In this document: one piece after another, positions 36,057 to 44,802 of the stretch
Numbering within the stretch: position 1 is the first letter of the stretch
How the letters are laid out: every line of letters begins with the position of its first letter
NCBI RefSeq assembly: GCF_001010945.1
Contig: NZ_LBHB01000001.1
Span: 434,001 to 498,000 of the forward strand
DNA length: 64,000 nucleotides
From: Aurantiacibacter luteus
Lineage (GTDB): Bacteria > Pseudomonadota > Alphaproteobacteria > Sphingomonadales > Sphingomonadaceae
Reading direction: 5' to 3'
Position numbers and translations under genes: made by a program
Notes under the pieces: model-generated
The model's input: only the letters and a program-made list of their open reading frames with translations
Told to the model about the DNA's origin: nothing
The model's database searches: none

Positions 36057-38750
36057 ATGGGTTCCAGGGCCAGCACGATTTCAGCATCGCATTACGCCGC
36101 AGCCCTGCTCGGCTGCACCATGCTCGCCGGTCTGCCGACCGTCGCCCTGGCGCAGGACGCCGCGCCTGCGGCCCAGCAGCCCGCTCCCGCAGCCGCGCCG
36201 GCGGCCCAGCAGCAGGGCACGGTCATCCGCACCATCGCCGTCTCCGGCGCGCAGCGGCTGGAGCCGGAAACGATCGTTTCCTACATCCAGCTGCGCCCCG
36301 GCATGGTTTACACCGCCGCCGCCGCCGACCAGGCGCTGGCCGACCTCGCCGCGACCGAGCTGTTTGCCGACTTCCGCATCGACTTCAACGATGCGACCGG
36401 CGCAATGACGATCGCGGTCGAGGAAAACCCGATCATCAACCGCATCATCCTCGAGGGCAACCGGCGCGTCGACGACGAGAAGCTGTCCGAGGAAATCAAC
36501 CTGCGGCCCCGGCAGATCTTCACCCGCAGCCGCGTGCGTGCCGATGTCGCCCGCATCATCGAGCTGTACAAGCGGCAGGGCCGCTTCGCCGCCACGGTCG
36601 AGCCGCAGATGGTCATGCTCGACCAGAACCGCGTCGACGTGATCTTCGAAATCACCGAGGGCCCCAAGTCCAAGGTCCGGCAGATCAACATCATCGGCAA
36701 CGAGGTGTTCTCCGACGGACAGCTGCAGGGCGAGATGCTTACGCGCGAGGACAGCCTGCTGTCCTTCTTCAGTTCGAACACCAGCTACGACCCCGACCGG
36801 ATGGCCTACGACCAGCAGTTGCTGCGCCAGTTTTACCTGTCGCAGGGCTATGCTGATTTCCGCGTTGTCTCCGCCGTGGCCGAGCTGACGCCCGACCGCC
36901 GCGACTTCATCATCACCTACGTGGTTGAAGAGGGCGAGCGCTACAGGTTCGGCGATGTCGAGGTGGTCAGCCAGCTGCGCGACTTCCGCAGCGACGTCCT
37001 TACCCAGCAGCTGAGCATCGCGACCGGCGACTGGTACGATTCCGAGAAGGTCGATCAGATCGAGGAAGGCCTGACCGAAACCGCCGGTGCCTACGGCTAT
37101 GCCTTTGCCGACGTGCGCCCGCGCATCGTCCGCAATGCCGAAGACCGCACGATGGACGTGACCTTCACGATCTCCGACGCGCCGCGCGTCTATGTCGAGG
37201 CGGTCGAGGTCAACGGCAACACGCTGACGCAGGACAAGGTCATCCGCCGCGAGTTCCGCATCGCGGAAGGCGACGCCTTCTCCAGCCTGCAGGTAGCCCG
37301 CACCACGGCGCGCATCAACTCGCTGGGCTACTTCCAGGAGAACTTCGAGGTCACGCAGGTCGAGGGCTCCACCCCCGACCGCATCATCCTGCAGGCCAAC
37401 GTGCAGGAAGAGCCGACCGGCCAGCTGTCGCTTTCGGCGGGCTTCTCCAGCCTGGAGAGCTTCATCTTCAACGGCTCCATCCAGCAGAATAACTTCCGCG
37501 GCCGCGGCCAGACCATCGGCCTGGGGGTCAACTACTCGCGCTATTCGCAGTCCGCCAACATCAGCTTCACCGAACCAAAGGTGTTCGACCGCGACATTGC
37601 CGTGGGCGCTGACCTCTACCGTCAACAGTACAACAACGGCTACTTCGACCGAGACAGCGCCACGTTCGAGCAGACGACGACCGGCGGCGGCATCCGCGTC
37701 GGCGTGCCTCTGTCGGAATACGTCAGCCTCCTCGGGCGCTACACGCTCAACTATCAGGAGGTCTCGGTCGACGAGACGCGCTTCTTCGCCGACTTCGACG
37801 GCGACGGCGTGGCCCAGTGCGAGCCACTCATCGCCGGTCGCTACCTTTGCGATGCCATCGGCAACCGGTTGCAGTCCATTCTCGGTGCCTCGTTCAGCTA
37901 CAACACGCTCAACAGCCGCGTTCGGCCGACGAGCGGCACCAGTGCCTCGATCTCGCTCGATTTCGCGGGCCTGGGCGGCGACACGCAGTACGCCCGCGCG
38001 CGCATCAACGCGGCGCGGTTCTGGAACCTTGGCAGCGGCTTCATCGGCTCGCTGTCGCTGGAAGGCGGCTACATCTACGGCTGGGGCGACGACGACGTTC
38101 TGCTCACCGACCGCTTCTTCCTGGGCGAAGGGCAGATGCGCGGTTTCGACATCCGCGGCGTGGGCCCGCGCGTGGTGCGCCGCTTCTACGTCGACGAAAA
38201 TGCCGACGGCGTGCTCGACGAGGCCGACCTGCTGCCGCTCGGCGACGATCGCAACCAGGACGATGCGCTTGGCGGAAACGCCTACTACCTCGCGCGCGCC
38301 GAGGTCGAGATCCCGCTTGGTTCGGGCGCGGCGAACCTGGGTCTGCGCCCTTCGGTCTTCGTCGATGTCGGCTCGCTGTTCAGCGTCACCCGGCCGCAGC
38401 TGACCACCAGCCCGCTGCCCGACGGCCTTTTCATCCCCCAGCGCGACGGCAGCGGCAATGCTCTTTTCCAGCAGGTTACGCGCGATGCCTCGGGCACTGT
38501 GACCGGCACCACCGTCGTCGCCAGCCCGATCGCGCCCGACGGCTCGCTCAATTCGCCGATCGGAACGACTCTCCCGCCGTTCGTGGAGGAATTTGTTGGC
38601 GATTCGCCCAGCCCGCGCGTTTCCGCGGGCATCGGCGTGAACTGGAATTCGCCATTCGGTCCGTTCAGGATCGATTTAGCCTACGCCATCCTTAAGGAGC
38701 GCGGGGACGAAACGAAGTTGTTCTCCTTCAATGTAGGAACCCAATTCTGA
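36057..38750 (+). CDS. bamA: Outer-membrane protein assembly factor BamA
   Basis: 897 aa from the ATG at 36057. BamA inserts beta-barrel proteins in the outer membrane. A signal peptide ends near VALAQ, followed by an Ala/Pro/Gln-rich spacer, five POTRA repeats (about 55-440, e.g. IIRIEL-type blocks and [20 protein letters not shown]) and a 16-strand barrel with [14 protein letters not shown], the conserved loop-6 VRGF-type motif. The protein ends in FSFNVGTQF, the aromatic insertion signal. A 266-nt gap before it holds no gene. The Skp gene starts on the last base of the stop codon. Confidence 0.97.
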   Translation: MGSRASTISASHYAAALLGCTMLAGLPTVALAQDAAPAAQQPAPAAAPAAQQQGTVIRTIAVSGAQRLEPETIVSYIQLRPGMVYTAAAADQALADLAATELFADFRIDFNDATGAMTIAVEENPIINRIILEGNRRVDDEKLSEEINLRPRQIFTRSRVRADVARIIELYKRQGRFAATVEPQMVMLDQNRVDVIFEITEGPKSKVRQINIIGNEVFSDGQLQGEMLTREDSLLSFFSSNTSYDPDRMAYDQQLLRQFYLSQGYADFRVVSAVAELTPDRRDFIITYVVEEGERYRFGDVEVVSQLRDFRSDVLTQQLSIATGDWYDSEKVDQIEEGLTETAGAYGYAFADVRPRIVRNAEDRTMDVTFTISDAPRVYVEAVEVNGNTLTQDKVIRREFRIAEGDAFSSLQVARTTARINSLGYFQENFEVTQVEGSTPDRIILQANVQEEPTGQLSLSAGFSSLESFIFNGSIQQNNFRGRGQTIGLGVNYSRYSQSANISFTEPKVFDRDIAVGADLYRQQYNNGYFDRDSATFEQTTTGGGIRVGVPLSEYVSLLGRYTLNYQEVSVDETRFFADFDGDGVAQCEPLIAGRYLCDAIGNRLQSILGASFSYNTLNSRVRPTSGTSASISLDFAGLGGDTQYARARINAARFWNLGSGFIGSLSLEGGYIYGWGDDDVLLTDRFFLGEGQMRGFDIRGVGPRVVRRFYVDENADGVLDEADLLPLGDDRNQDDALGGNAYYLARAEVEIPLGSGAANLGLRPSVFVDVGSLFSVTRPQLTTSPLPDGLFIPQRDGSGNALFQQVTRDASGTVTGTTVVASPIAPDGSLNSPIGTTLPPFVEEFVGDSPSPRVSAGIGVNWNSPFGPFRIDLAYAILKERGDETKLFSFNVGTQF

Positions 38751-39442
38751 TGACCATCAAGACCAAGGCTGCCTTCGCGGCCGTTTTCGCCGCGGGCGCA
38801 CTGGCCGCGACCGCCGTCGCCGTGCCCGCCGCCGCGCAGGTGAACGGCATCGGCACCGTCGACCTGCCGAGCGCCGTCGCCGGTTCGCAGGCTTTCCAGA
38901 CTGCCTACCAGCAGATCGCCACGCAGTACCAGGCGCAGCGCACCACCATCCAGCAGCGCCAGCAGCAGCGCCAGCAACTGATCCAGGCCTTCGATACCAA
39001 CGGCGACGGCCAGATCAGCGATGCCGAGGGCGCCGCCGCGCAGGACCCGAACAACGCCACCGTGCGCCAGATCCAAGCGATCGACCAGGAAGTGCAGAGC
39101 TTGCAGCAGCCGATCGACATCGCCCGCCTTTACGTGGTGACGCAGATCGCACAGCAGTATTCGGCCGCTGTGCAGCAGGTCATCTCCGACCGGAACATCC
39201 AGTTCCTGATCCAGCCGGAAGCGCTGGCCTATGCGCCCGACGCGGCCAACGTCACCCCGCTGGTGACCACCGCGCTCAACACCCGCGTGCCGTCGGTGGC
39301 GATCACCCCGCCGGCCGACTTCCAGCCGAGCGAGGCGGGCGTGCAGCTGTTCCAGCAGATCCAGCAGCTGCTGGTCATGGCCGCCATGCAGCAGCAGGCC
39401 GGCGCGCAGCCGCAGGCGGCACCCGCCGCTTCGGGCCGCTAA
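38750..39442 (+). CDS. Periplasmic chaperone Skp/OmpH family with an EF-hand loop
   Basis: 230 aa; ATG overlaps the bamA stop (TGATG). A signal peptide ends near PAAAQ (residue 30). The region [20 protein letters not shown] and the Gln-rich helix QQRQQQRQQ match OmpH/Skp, which carries unfolded barrel proteins to BamA. Unusually, residues 82-93 ([12 protein letters not shown]) are a canonical calcium-binding EF-hand loop at the tip of the predicted coiled-coil hairpin. The C-terminal half is longer than E. coli Skp and ends in an Ala/Gln/Pro tail. Confidence 0.85.
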   Translation: MTIKTKAAFAAVFAAGALAATAVAVPAAAQVNGIGTVDLPSAVAGSQAFQTAYQQIATQYQAQRTTIQQRQQQRQQLIQAFDTNGDGQISDAEGAAAQDPNNATVRQIQAIDQEVQSLQQPIDIARLYVVTQIAQQYSAAVQQVISDRNIQFLIQPEALAYAPDAANVTPLVTTALNTRVPSVAITPPADFQPSEAGVQLFQQIQQLLVMAAMQQQAGAQPQAAPAASGR

Positions 39443-39471
39443 GACCAGATCCGACGGAACGGGGCAGGGCA

Positions 39472-39924
39472 GTGAGCGACATCGCGTACGACATTCCGCG
39501 CATCCTCAAGGCCCTGCCGCACCGCTATCCCATGCTCCTCGTTGACCGAGTCGAGGAGCTGGTGACGGGCGAGCGCATCGGCGCGATCAAGGCCGTGACC
39601 TTCAACGAGGGATTTTTCCAAGGCCATTTCCCGGGCCGCCCGATCATGCCCGGCGTGTTGCAGATCGAGGCGCTGGCCCAGGCCGCGGGCATTCTCGGCA
39701 TCGAGACGCTGGAGCTCGCCGATAGCGGCAAGCTCGTCTATTTCATGGCCATCGAGAATGCCAAGTTCCGCGCTCCCGTTACGCCGGGCTGCCTGCTCAG
39801 GCTGGATGTCAGCTTCACCCAGCAGCGCAGCCGCATCTGCAAGTTTCACGGTGAGGCGAGCGTCGACGGCAAGGTGACCTGCGACGTCGATTTCACCGCA
39901 ATGGTGGCAGACCCGCCGGCGTGA
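39472..39924 (+). CDS. fabZ: 3-hydroxyacyl-[acyl-carrier-protein] dehydratase FabZ
   Basis: 150 aa with GTG start at 39472. It removes water from 3-hydroxyacyl-ACP in fatty acid elongation. The active site is complete: catalytic His in [20 protein letters not shown] with Glu in the same helix; [13 protein letters not shown] and [13 protein letters not shown] are typical. In most Gram-negatives fabZ sits between lpxD and lpxA; neither is in this cluster. The downstream hypothetical gene starts on the stop codon of fabZ. Confidence 0.97.
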   Translation: MSDIAYDIPRILKALPHRYPMLLVDRVEELVTGERIGAIKAVTFNEGFFQGHFPGRPIMPGVLQIEALAQAAGILGIETLELADSGKLVYFMAIENAKFRAPVTPGCLLRLDVSFTQQRSRICKFHGEASVDGKVTCDVDFTAMVADPPA

Positions 39925-40523
39925 TGCTGCGGGCGCTCTGCCTTGCGGCGAGCCTGATGGCGAGTCCCGCCGCCTACGCACAGGTCGATGCTATCGCCGC
40001 GCAGGAGGCGCAGGTCGCCGACAACCCCGAGATGGCAGCGATCTATGCCGCCGATCAGGCCGCCCGGACCGGCACGGCCATCGACTGGGACGTCGTGGGG
40101 CGCGAGGACGAGGCCCGCCGGGTCCGCACCCGCGAGATGCTCGATGCGGGCGAACTGCGGACGGGAGCCGATTTCGTCGCCGCCGCCTTTATCTTTCAGC
40201 ACGGCGGCGAGCCGAGGGACTACCTGCTCGCACACGTGCTCGGCACGCACGCGGTTGGGCTGGGCGACACGGACGGTCGATGGATCGCCGCCGCGGCGCT
40301 CGACCGGTATCTGCAGGCGACCGGGGCCGAGCAAATCTACGGGACCCAGTACCGCACCCGGCCGGGCGAACCGGTAACGATGGAGCCTTACGATACGGCG
40401 CTTCTGCCCGACGCGGTCCGCACCGGGGCGCAGGTTCCCTCGCTCGCCCAGCAGGACGCGCGGCGCGAGGCCATCGAGGCGCAGGTTCGCGCGGCGATGG
40501 CGGGAACCAGCGACGGCAACTGA
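39924..40523 (+). CDS. Secreted hypothetical protein (DUF6624-like)
   Basis: 199 aa from the ATG at 39924, which shares one base with the fabZ stop; a GTG one codon earlier is possible. A signal peptide is clear (LRALCLAASLMASPAAYAQ). The mature part has FVAAAFIFQHGGEPRDYLLA, HVLGTHAVGLG and RWIAAAALDRYLQATGAEQI, a pattern I associate with DUF6624-type proteins of unknown function. No catalytic motif is assigned. It takes the place usually held by lpxA; its translational coupling to fabZ suggests an envelope-related role, which is only inference. Confidence 0.8.
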   Translation: MLRALCLAASLMASPAAYAQVDAIAAQEAQVADNPEMAAIYAADQAARTGTAIDWDVVGREDEARRVRTREMLDAGELRTGADFVAAAFIFQHGGEPRDYLLAHVLGTHAVGLGDTDGRWIAAAALDRYLQATGAEQIYGTQYRTRPGEPVTMEPYDTALLPDAVRTGAQVPSLAQQDARREAIEAQVRAAMAGTSDGN

Positions 40524-40619
40524 GCGGCCTTGCCAAGCCGCCCCCGGCGGTTTAAGGGCGCGCCTTTCCCACCCACAGCTGGACCGGTCGGAACCGATCC
40601 GAGGCTACGGAGACTTGCC

Positions 40620-40847
40620 ATGAAGGCCGAAACGCATCCCGATTACCACATGATCAACGTCAAGATGACGGATGGTACCGAATTCCAGACCAGGAGCACC
40701 TGGGGCAAGGAAGGGGACACCATGAACCTCGACATCGATCCCACCAGCCACCCGGCCTGGACCGGCGGTCCGCAGCGTCTGCAGGACGGTGGCCGCGTCG
40801 CCAAGTTCAACCAGCGTTTCGGCGGTCTCTCGCTCAAGAAGAAGTAA
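40620..40847 (+). CDS. rpmE: 50S ribosomal protein L31
   Basis: 75 aa from the ATG at 40620 with ACGGAGAC upstream. L31 bridges the subunits. The family pattern is visible in [33 protein letters not shown] and [12 protein letters not shown]. The zinc-binding cysteines of the C+ form are absent, so this is the zinc-independent form usual in alphaproteobacteria. A terminator follows within 35 nt. Confidence 0.96.
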   Translation: MKAETHPDYHMINVKMTDGTEFQTRSTWGKEGDTMNLDIDPTSHPAWTGGPQRLQDGGRVAKFNQRFGGLSLKKK

Positions 40848-40880
40848 GCGCCGCGCGCCGAGCCGCGAGCTTGCCAGAGA

Positions 40881-40906
40881 GGGCGGTCCTGCGGGGCCGC
40901 CCTTTT
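40881..40906. terminator. Intrinsic terminator after rpmE
   Basis: GGGCGGTCC pairs with GGGCCGCCC (one G-T pair) around a short loop, followed by TTTT. It separates the convergent rpmE and GFA-family genes. Confidence 0.85.
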
Positions 40907-40916
40907 GCGTCTCAGA

Positions 40917-41345
40917 TCACCCCGTCGGGCCAGACCTTGCCCGGCGTGGCCTCGAACCGCAGCCAGCCAGCCTGCGCTCGCCGTAGTCGTTCACGTGGCG
41001 GCGGCCGTCGAAGACCGGGACCTCGGGAAAGCTCTCGTAGGGATGCACGCCCTCGAGTGTGGCGGCGTTGATGGCATACTTGTCCGGGTCGGACCGTGCC
41101 TGGTGGAACAGGTGGATGTCGCAGGTCGGGCAGAAATGGTGCTTCGCCGCGCCGGTGTTGAAGCTGTAGCAGGCCAGTTCGTCCCTCCCGCGCGTCACCT
41201 CCAGCGCCTCCAGCGGCACGTAGACGCCCGCCGACCCCTTCATCGCACAGATCGAGCAATTGCAGCGCGAAGGCACCAGCCGCTCGTCCGGGAATTTGGC
41301 AGTGAACTGCACCGCGCCGCAGTGACAAGACCCGTTGCGCTTCAT
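40917..41345 (-). CDS. GFA/CENP-V family protein with a frameshifted C-terminus
   Basis: 142 aa. The zinc-binding cysteines are complete: GSCHCGAVQF, CNCSICAMKG and CPTCDIHLF, the pattern of glutathione-dependent formaldehyde-activating (GFA) proteins. Up to RRHVNDYGER the sequence is normal, but the last 18 residues ([14 protein letters not shown]) are atypical. In the next frame the DNA reads AGWLRFEATPGKVWPDGVI and stops at 40912, which looks like the true end. One missing base near 40975 would explain it: a real mutation or an assembly error. It lies 4 nt after the prolyl 4-hydroxylase gene and is probably co-transcribed. Confidence 0.8.
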   Translation of the reverse strand: MKRNGSCHCGAVQFTAKFPDERLVPSRCNCSICAMKGSAGVYVPLEALEVTRGRDELACYSFNTGAAKHHFCPTCDIHLFHQARSDPDKYAINAATLEGVHPYESFPEVPVFDGRRHVNDYGERRLAGCGSRPRRARSGPTG

Positions 41346-41349
41346 CGGC

Positions 41350-41982
41350 TCATCCCCACGGCCTTTCGCGATACCATTTCGTGATGACGTATTTCACGCC
41401 CTTCCTCACCTTCATCCCGTGATGCAGCGTCGCGGCGTTGAGCGAGCCGTCGATGCGGTGGTTGTCCCAGCAGAGCAGCTTGCCCGCCTCGGGCTGGAAG
41501 GTCTTGCCCACCACCTTGAACCGCGTAGCGCCGCCGGCCTCGACGTCGTTGAGATAGATCATGAAGGTCCAGGTGCGATTGCCCGCGACCGAACAGAACT
41601 TGTGGAAGTCCGCACCCTGCGGCTCGAAGTAGTCGGTGTGGTTCTTGAACTCCTGGCCCACCTCGTATCGCTGGCCCTGCACCGGTTCGCCGTGCGCGGG
41701 GTCAATGCCGTTGAGGGCGAACAGCCGCGCCTCCAGGTCCCGCACGGCTGGTTCGGAGGCATCGAGGTCGCAGGTCTCGCTGGTGCGGAAGTAGTCGTCG
41801 CCATTGGCATCGGCGATGGTGGAGGGTCGGCGGTCCTTGTCGATCAATCCGATCAGTTCGGCACACAAATCCTCCGGCAGGAAATGCGGGCAGGTCAGCA
41901 AGGTTATGCGCGCCGACGGCAATTGCCGCACCCCCGGCCATTGCAGCAGCGTGGTCGAAGTTGTCTCGCCGGGATTCGTCAT
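41350..41982 (-). CDS. 2-oxoglutarate/Fe(II) dioxygenase, prolyl 4-hydroxylase-like
   Basis: 210 aa from the ATG at 41982. The catalytic core has the HxD pair in FKNHTDYFEPQ, TFMIYLNDVEAGGATRF, the distal His in LHHGMKVRKG and Lys/Arg residues near the end (KYVITKWYRERPWG) for 2-oxoglutarate. The family hydroxylates proline or other side chains; the bacterial substrate is unknown. It is followed immediately by the GFA gene. No signal peptide is visible, so it should be cytoplasmic. Confidence 0.88.
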   Translation of the reverse strand: MTNPGETTSTTLLQWPGVRQLPSARITLLTCPHFLPEDLCAELIGLIDKDRRPSTIADANGDDYFRTSETCDLDASEPAVRDLEARLFALNGIDPAHGEPVQGQRYEVGQEFKNHTDYFEPQGADFHKFCSVAGNRTWTFMIYLNDVEAGGATRFKVVGKTFQPEAGKLLCWDNHRIDGSLNAATLHHGMKVRKGVKYVITKWYRERPWG

Positions 41983-42116
41983 GCCCGGTGCATAGTCCGG
42001 GGGAGACCTGCGCGAAAGGGCAAGCAACAATCTTGCGTGTCCGGGCGCTGTGCGCACTTTTCGCTTTGCTTGCGCGCCTGCTTGTGCAACAGGCCGCGAC
42101 CCGCGTGACTAGCCGC

Positions 42117-42144
42117 TTGACCGGCTGGCGCGGGGCCCTAAAGC
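42117..42144 (+). promoter_or_regulatory. Putative promoter of tRNA-His
   Basis: TTGACC at 42117-42122 and TAAAGC at 42139-42144, spaced by 16 nt, lie 30 nt before the tRNA. The match is partial, but the position fits. Confidence 0.45.
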
Positions 42145-42175
42145 CGCGCCGTCAAGCGCGTGCTCGCGTGGTGTG

Positions 42176-42252
42176 GCGACCGTAGCTCAGTTGGTTAGAG
42201 CGCCGGTTTGTGGTACCGGAGGTCGCGGGTTCGGATCCCGTCGGTCGCCCCA
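42176..42252 (+). tRNA. tRNA-His (anticodon GTG)
   Basis: The acceptor stem pairs GCGACCG with CGGTCGC; the discriminator is C (42249), with encoded CCA at 42250-42252. The base before the stem (42175) is G, giving the G-1:C73 pair required for histidine identity. The anticodon stem CCGGT/ACCGG encloses TTGTGGT with anticodon GTG. Confidence 0.97.
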
Positions 42253-42299
42253 TTTCCCACTCGGGCAGCGCGTTGCAACCGGTTGAAGGGGCACGCGAA

Positions 42300-43364
42300 A
42301 TGTCGGCATTCTGGACGCAGCCCGATTGGGACGAGCACGAGCGGGTGGACGTCGTCCACGACCGTGCCAGCGGCCTTCTCGCCATCATCGCGCTGCATTC
42401 CACGCATCTCGGCCCAGGTGCGGGCGGAACCCGTTTCTGGCACTATCCCGATCCGGAGATGGGAATGCGCGATGCGCTGCGCCTGTCGCGCGGGATGAGC
42501 TTCAAGAACGCCATGGCCGGCCTGCCCATGGGAGGCGGCAAGGCCGTTGTCCTGCTCGACCGCAAGGGCACCAAGACCACGGAAATGCTCCACGCCTTCG
42601 GCGATGCGGTGGAGGCCATGGGTGGCCGCTACGTCACCGCGGAGGACGTGGGCGCGAGCGTCGCCGACATGCAGGAGGTCGCCACCCGCACCCAGCACGT
42701 GTGCGGCCTGCCGGTGGACGAGGGCGATGCGGGCGGCGATCCCGGCCCGTTCACCGCCATGGGCATCTACCACGGCATCAAGGCCGCCGTGGCGCACAAG
42801 CTGGGCAAGGATTCCATGCAGGGCGTGCGCGTCGCCATCCAGGGCTGTGGCTCGGTGGGCGGCGGCACGGCGCGCCTGCTGGCCAAGGACGGCGCGCGCC
42901 TCGTCGTTTCCGACATCGATGCCGAGCGTGCCAAGACGCTGGCGAAGGAAGTGGGCGGCGAGGCCGTGGCGGTCGAGCAGATCATGGGCACGCCGTGCGA
43001 CGTGTTCAGCCCCAATGCGCTCGGCGCGGTGCTCGACGATGCCGGCATCGCCCAGCTCGATTGCGCGATCGTGGCCGGCGGCGCGAACAACCAGCTCGCC
43101 CGGCCCGAGCATGGCCGTGTGCTCCACGATCGCGGCATCCTCTATGCGCCCGATTACGTCATCAACGCGGGCGGCATCATCAACGTCAGCCTCGAATACC
43201 TGTGCCGCCAGCACGGCGAGCCCTGCGACATCAACGAGGTGCGCAAGCGCATCGCGCAGATTCCCGGCCGCCTGCAGTCGATCTGGGACAAGAGCGAGGC
43301 CGAGGGCACGCCCTCGAACGAGGTGGCCGACGCGATGGCGATGGAGCTGATCGGGCGCGGTTAA
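42300..43364 (+). CDS. Leu/Phe/Val-type amino acid dehydrogenase
   Basis: 354 aa from the ATG at 42300; upstream reading runs through the tRNA and is spurious. It oxidatively deaminates branched-chain or aromatic amino acids with NAD. The catalytic Lys is in AGLPMGGGKAVVLLD, a second Asp/Lys region in GGRYVTAEDVGASVADM, the Rossmann motif in VAIQGCGSVGGGTARLL, and the family end block YAPDYVINAGGIINVSLEY. Leucine dehydrogenase is the closest description; specificity within the family is not readable by eye. Confidence 0.9.
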   Translation: MSAFWTQPDWDEHERVDVVHDRASGLLAIIALHSTHLGPGAGGTRFWHYPDPEMGMRDALRLSRGMSFKNAMAGLPMGGGKAVVLLDRKGTKTTEMLHAFGDAVEAMGGRYVTAEDVGASVADMQEVATRTQHVCGLPVDEGDAGGDPGPFTAMGIYHGIKAAVAHKLGKDSMQGVRVAIQGCGSVGGGTARLLAKDGARLVVSDIDAERAKTLAKEVGGEAVAVEQIMGTPCDVFSPNALGAVLDDAGIAQLDCAIVAGGANNQLARPEHGRVLHDRGILYAPDYVINAGGIINVSLEYLCRQHGEPCDINEVRKRIAQIPGRLQSIWDKSEAEGTPSNEVADAMAMELIGRG

Positions 43365-43451
43365 TCGCGGTCCGGCTATCGGGTGCGACACTTGCCGCGC
43401 ACCCCTCTACCTGCCAAGGGAGCGGCGCGCGAAATTGCTTATTCCCGGACG

Positions 43452-44198
43452 ATGCACGCCTACGCCAATCCCGCCCGTTTCCTGAAACTTGCCCGCTGGC
43501 TGACGCCGGCGCTGTTGTGGTCGGGCCTGCTGCTGACGGCGGGGGCCATGATCTACGGCCTGGCCTTTGCGCCCGCCGAGCGACTGCAGGGCGAGACCGT
43601 GCGCATCCTCTTCATCCACGTTCCGAGCGTGTGGCTGGGCATGGCGGGATGGACCACTATCGCGCTCGCCAGCCTCGCCGAACTCGTCTGGCGCCATCCG
43701 CTCGCCGCGCTGGCTGCACGCGGCGCGGCGATGCCGGGGGCGGCGTTCACCTTTCTCGGCCTCGCGACGGGATCGATCTGGGGCCGCCCCGCATGGGGCA
43801 CCTGGTGGGTGTGGGATGGGCGGCTGACCAGCTTCCTCGTCCTGCTGTTCCTGTTCCTCGGCTACATCGCGCTGGCGCAGGCCGTGGCGCGCGAGGGCGG
43901 GTCGAGCCGGGTGCCGGCGATCTTCGGGCTCGTCGGCGCGGTCAATATCCCGATCATCCACTTTTCGGTGCTGTGGTGGAACAGCCTGCACCAGCCGCCC
44001 AGCATCACCACCGGCGGCAGCGCCATGTCGGGCGAGTTTCTCTCCGGCCTGCTGGTCGCCGTGCTCGGCTTCTCGCTGCTGTTCGGCGCGGTGGTGCTGA
44101 TGCGGATGCGCGCGCTGCTGGCGGAAACGCAGGCCGAGGCGCGACTGCGGCGACGAGCCATGCAGGCGGGTGGGCAGGGCGAACTGGCCGATGCGTGA
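43452..44198 (+). CDS. ccmC: Heme exporter/handling protein CcmC
   Basis: 248 aa with six membrane helices. The heme-binding WWD motif is present as WGRPAWGTWWVWDGRLTS, with periplasmic histidines in FIHVPSVW and NIPIIHFSVLWWNSLHQ. CcmC loads heme onto CcmE in System I cytochrome c maturation. ccmA and ccmB, which usually precede it, are not in the window. It overlaps ccmD by 8 nt. ATG at 43452 chosen over longer upstream reading because the preceding codons look non-coding. Confidence 0.96.
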   Translation: MHAYANPARFLKLARWLTPALLWSGLLLTAGAMIYGLAFAPAERLQGETVRILFIHVPSVWLGMAGWTTIALASLAELVWRHPLAALAARGAAMPGAAFTFLGLATGSIWGRPAWGTWWVWDGRLTSFLVLLFLFLGYIALAQAVAREGGSSRVPAIFGLVGAVNIPIIHFSVLWWNSLHQPPSITTGGSAMSGEFLSGLLVAVLGFSLLFGAVVLMRMRALLAETQAEARLRRRAMQAGGQGELADA

Positions 44199-44331
44199 GG
44201 CGCTCGACCAGTGGGACTTCGTGTGGGCGGCCTACGCAGTAGTCGTGGTCGGCATCGCGCTGCTCGTCGGCTGGAGCTGGCGGGCCATGCGCCGGGCCGA
44301 GGCGCGCCGTGATGCGGTGAAGCGCCGATGA
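44191..44331 (+). CDS. ccmD: Heme exporter protein CcmD
   Basis: 46 aa, recognised from position and shape. The short protein reads REALDQWDFVWAAYAVVVVG with one membrane helix (AAYAVVVVGIALLVGWSW) and a basic tail ending AVKRR, the standard CcmD form. It stabilises the CcmC-CcmE complex and helps release holo-CcmE. It overlaps ccmC by 8 nt and ccmE by 4 nt (ATGA). Confidence 0.9.
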   Translation: MREALDQWDFVWAAYAVVVVGIALLVGWSWRAMRRAEARRDAVKRR

Positions 44332-44792
44332 GCAATTCCCCCCTGAAAGCCAAGCACCAGCGGCTGGTGCTCATCCTGCTCGCCTTTGCCGCGCTGATCG
44401 GCGCGACGCTGCTGGCGATTTACGGCCTCAGGAACCAGGCGAGCTACTTCTACGTCCCCGCCGACATCGCCGCCGATCCCCCCGCGCCGGGGCAGGCTAT
44501 CCGGCTCGGCGGCATGGTCGAGGAAGGCTCGCTGACCACCGCGGCGGACGGGGTGACGGTGACCTTCGTGGTGCAGGACGGGGAAGGCCGGGTGCCCGTC
44601 ACTTTCACGGGCATCCTGCCCGATCTGTTTGTGGAAGGCAGCGGCGTGGTGGCCGAGGGCAGCATGGATGCCTCCGGCACCTTCGTCGCCACCAACCTCC
44701 TCGCCAAGCACGACGAGAACTACATGCCGCGCGAGCTCGAGGACATGAGCCGCGAGCAGGCGCGCGAGAAAGTGGCGGAAACCACCGAATGA
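44328..44792 (+). CDS. ccmE: Cytochrome c-type biogenesis heme chaperone CcmE
   Basis: 154 aa. One N-terminal membrane anchor (about 12-32) and a periplasmic OB-fold with IRLGGMVEEGSL, PVTFTGILPDLFVEGSGVVA and the covalent heme-binding His in NLLAKHDENYMP. It carries heme from CcmC to CcmF/H. The acidic C-terminal tail is typical. Confidence 0.96.
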   Translation: MSNSPLKAKHQRLVLILLAFAALIGATLLAIYGLRNQASYFYVPADIAADPPAPGQAIRLGGMVEEGSLTTAADGVTVTFVVQDGEGRVPVTFTGILPDLFVEGSGVVAEGSMDASGTFVATNLLAKHDENYMPRELEDMSREQAREKVAETTE

Positions 44793-44802
44793 GGTCGGCC
44801 CG

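Noticed and set aside
40523-40620. EcfG promoter before rpmE
   Set aside because: GGAAC is present (about 40590), but the sequence 17 nt downstream is GACT, not CGTT, so the match fails.
42210-42299. Longer N-terminus of the leucine-dehydrogenase-type protein
   Set aside because: The extra codons read through tRNA-His. The ATG at 42300 is the first sensible start.
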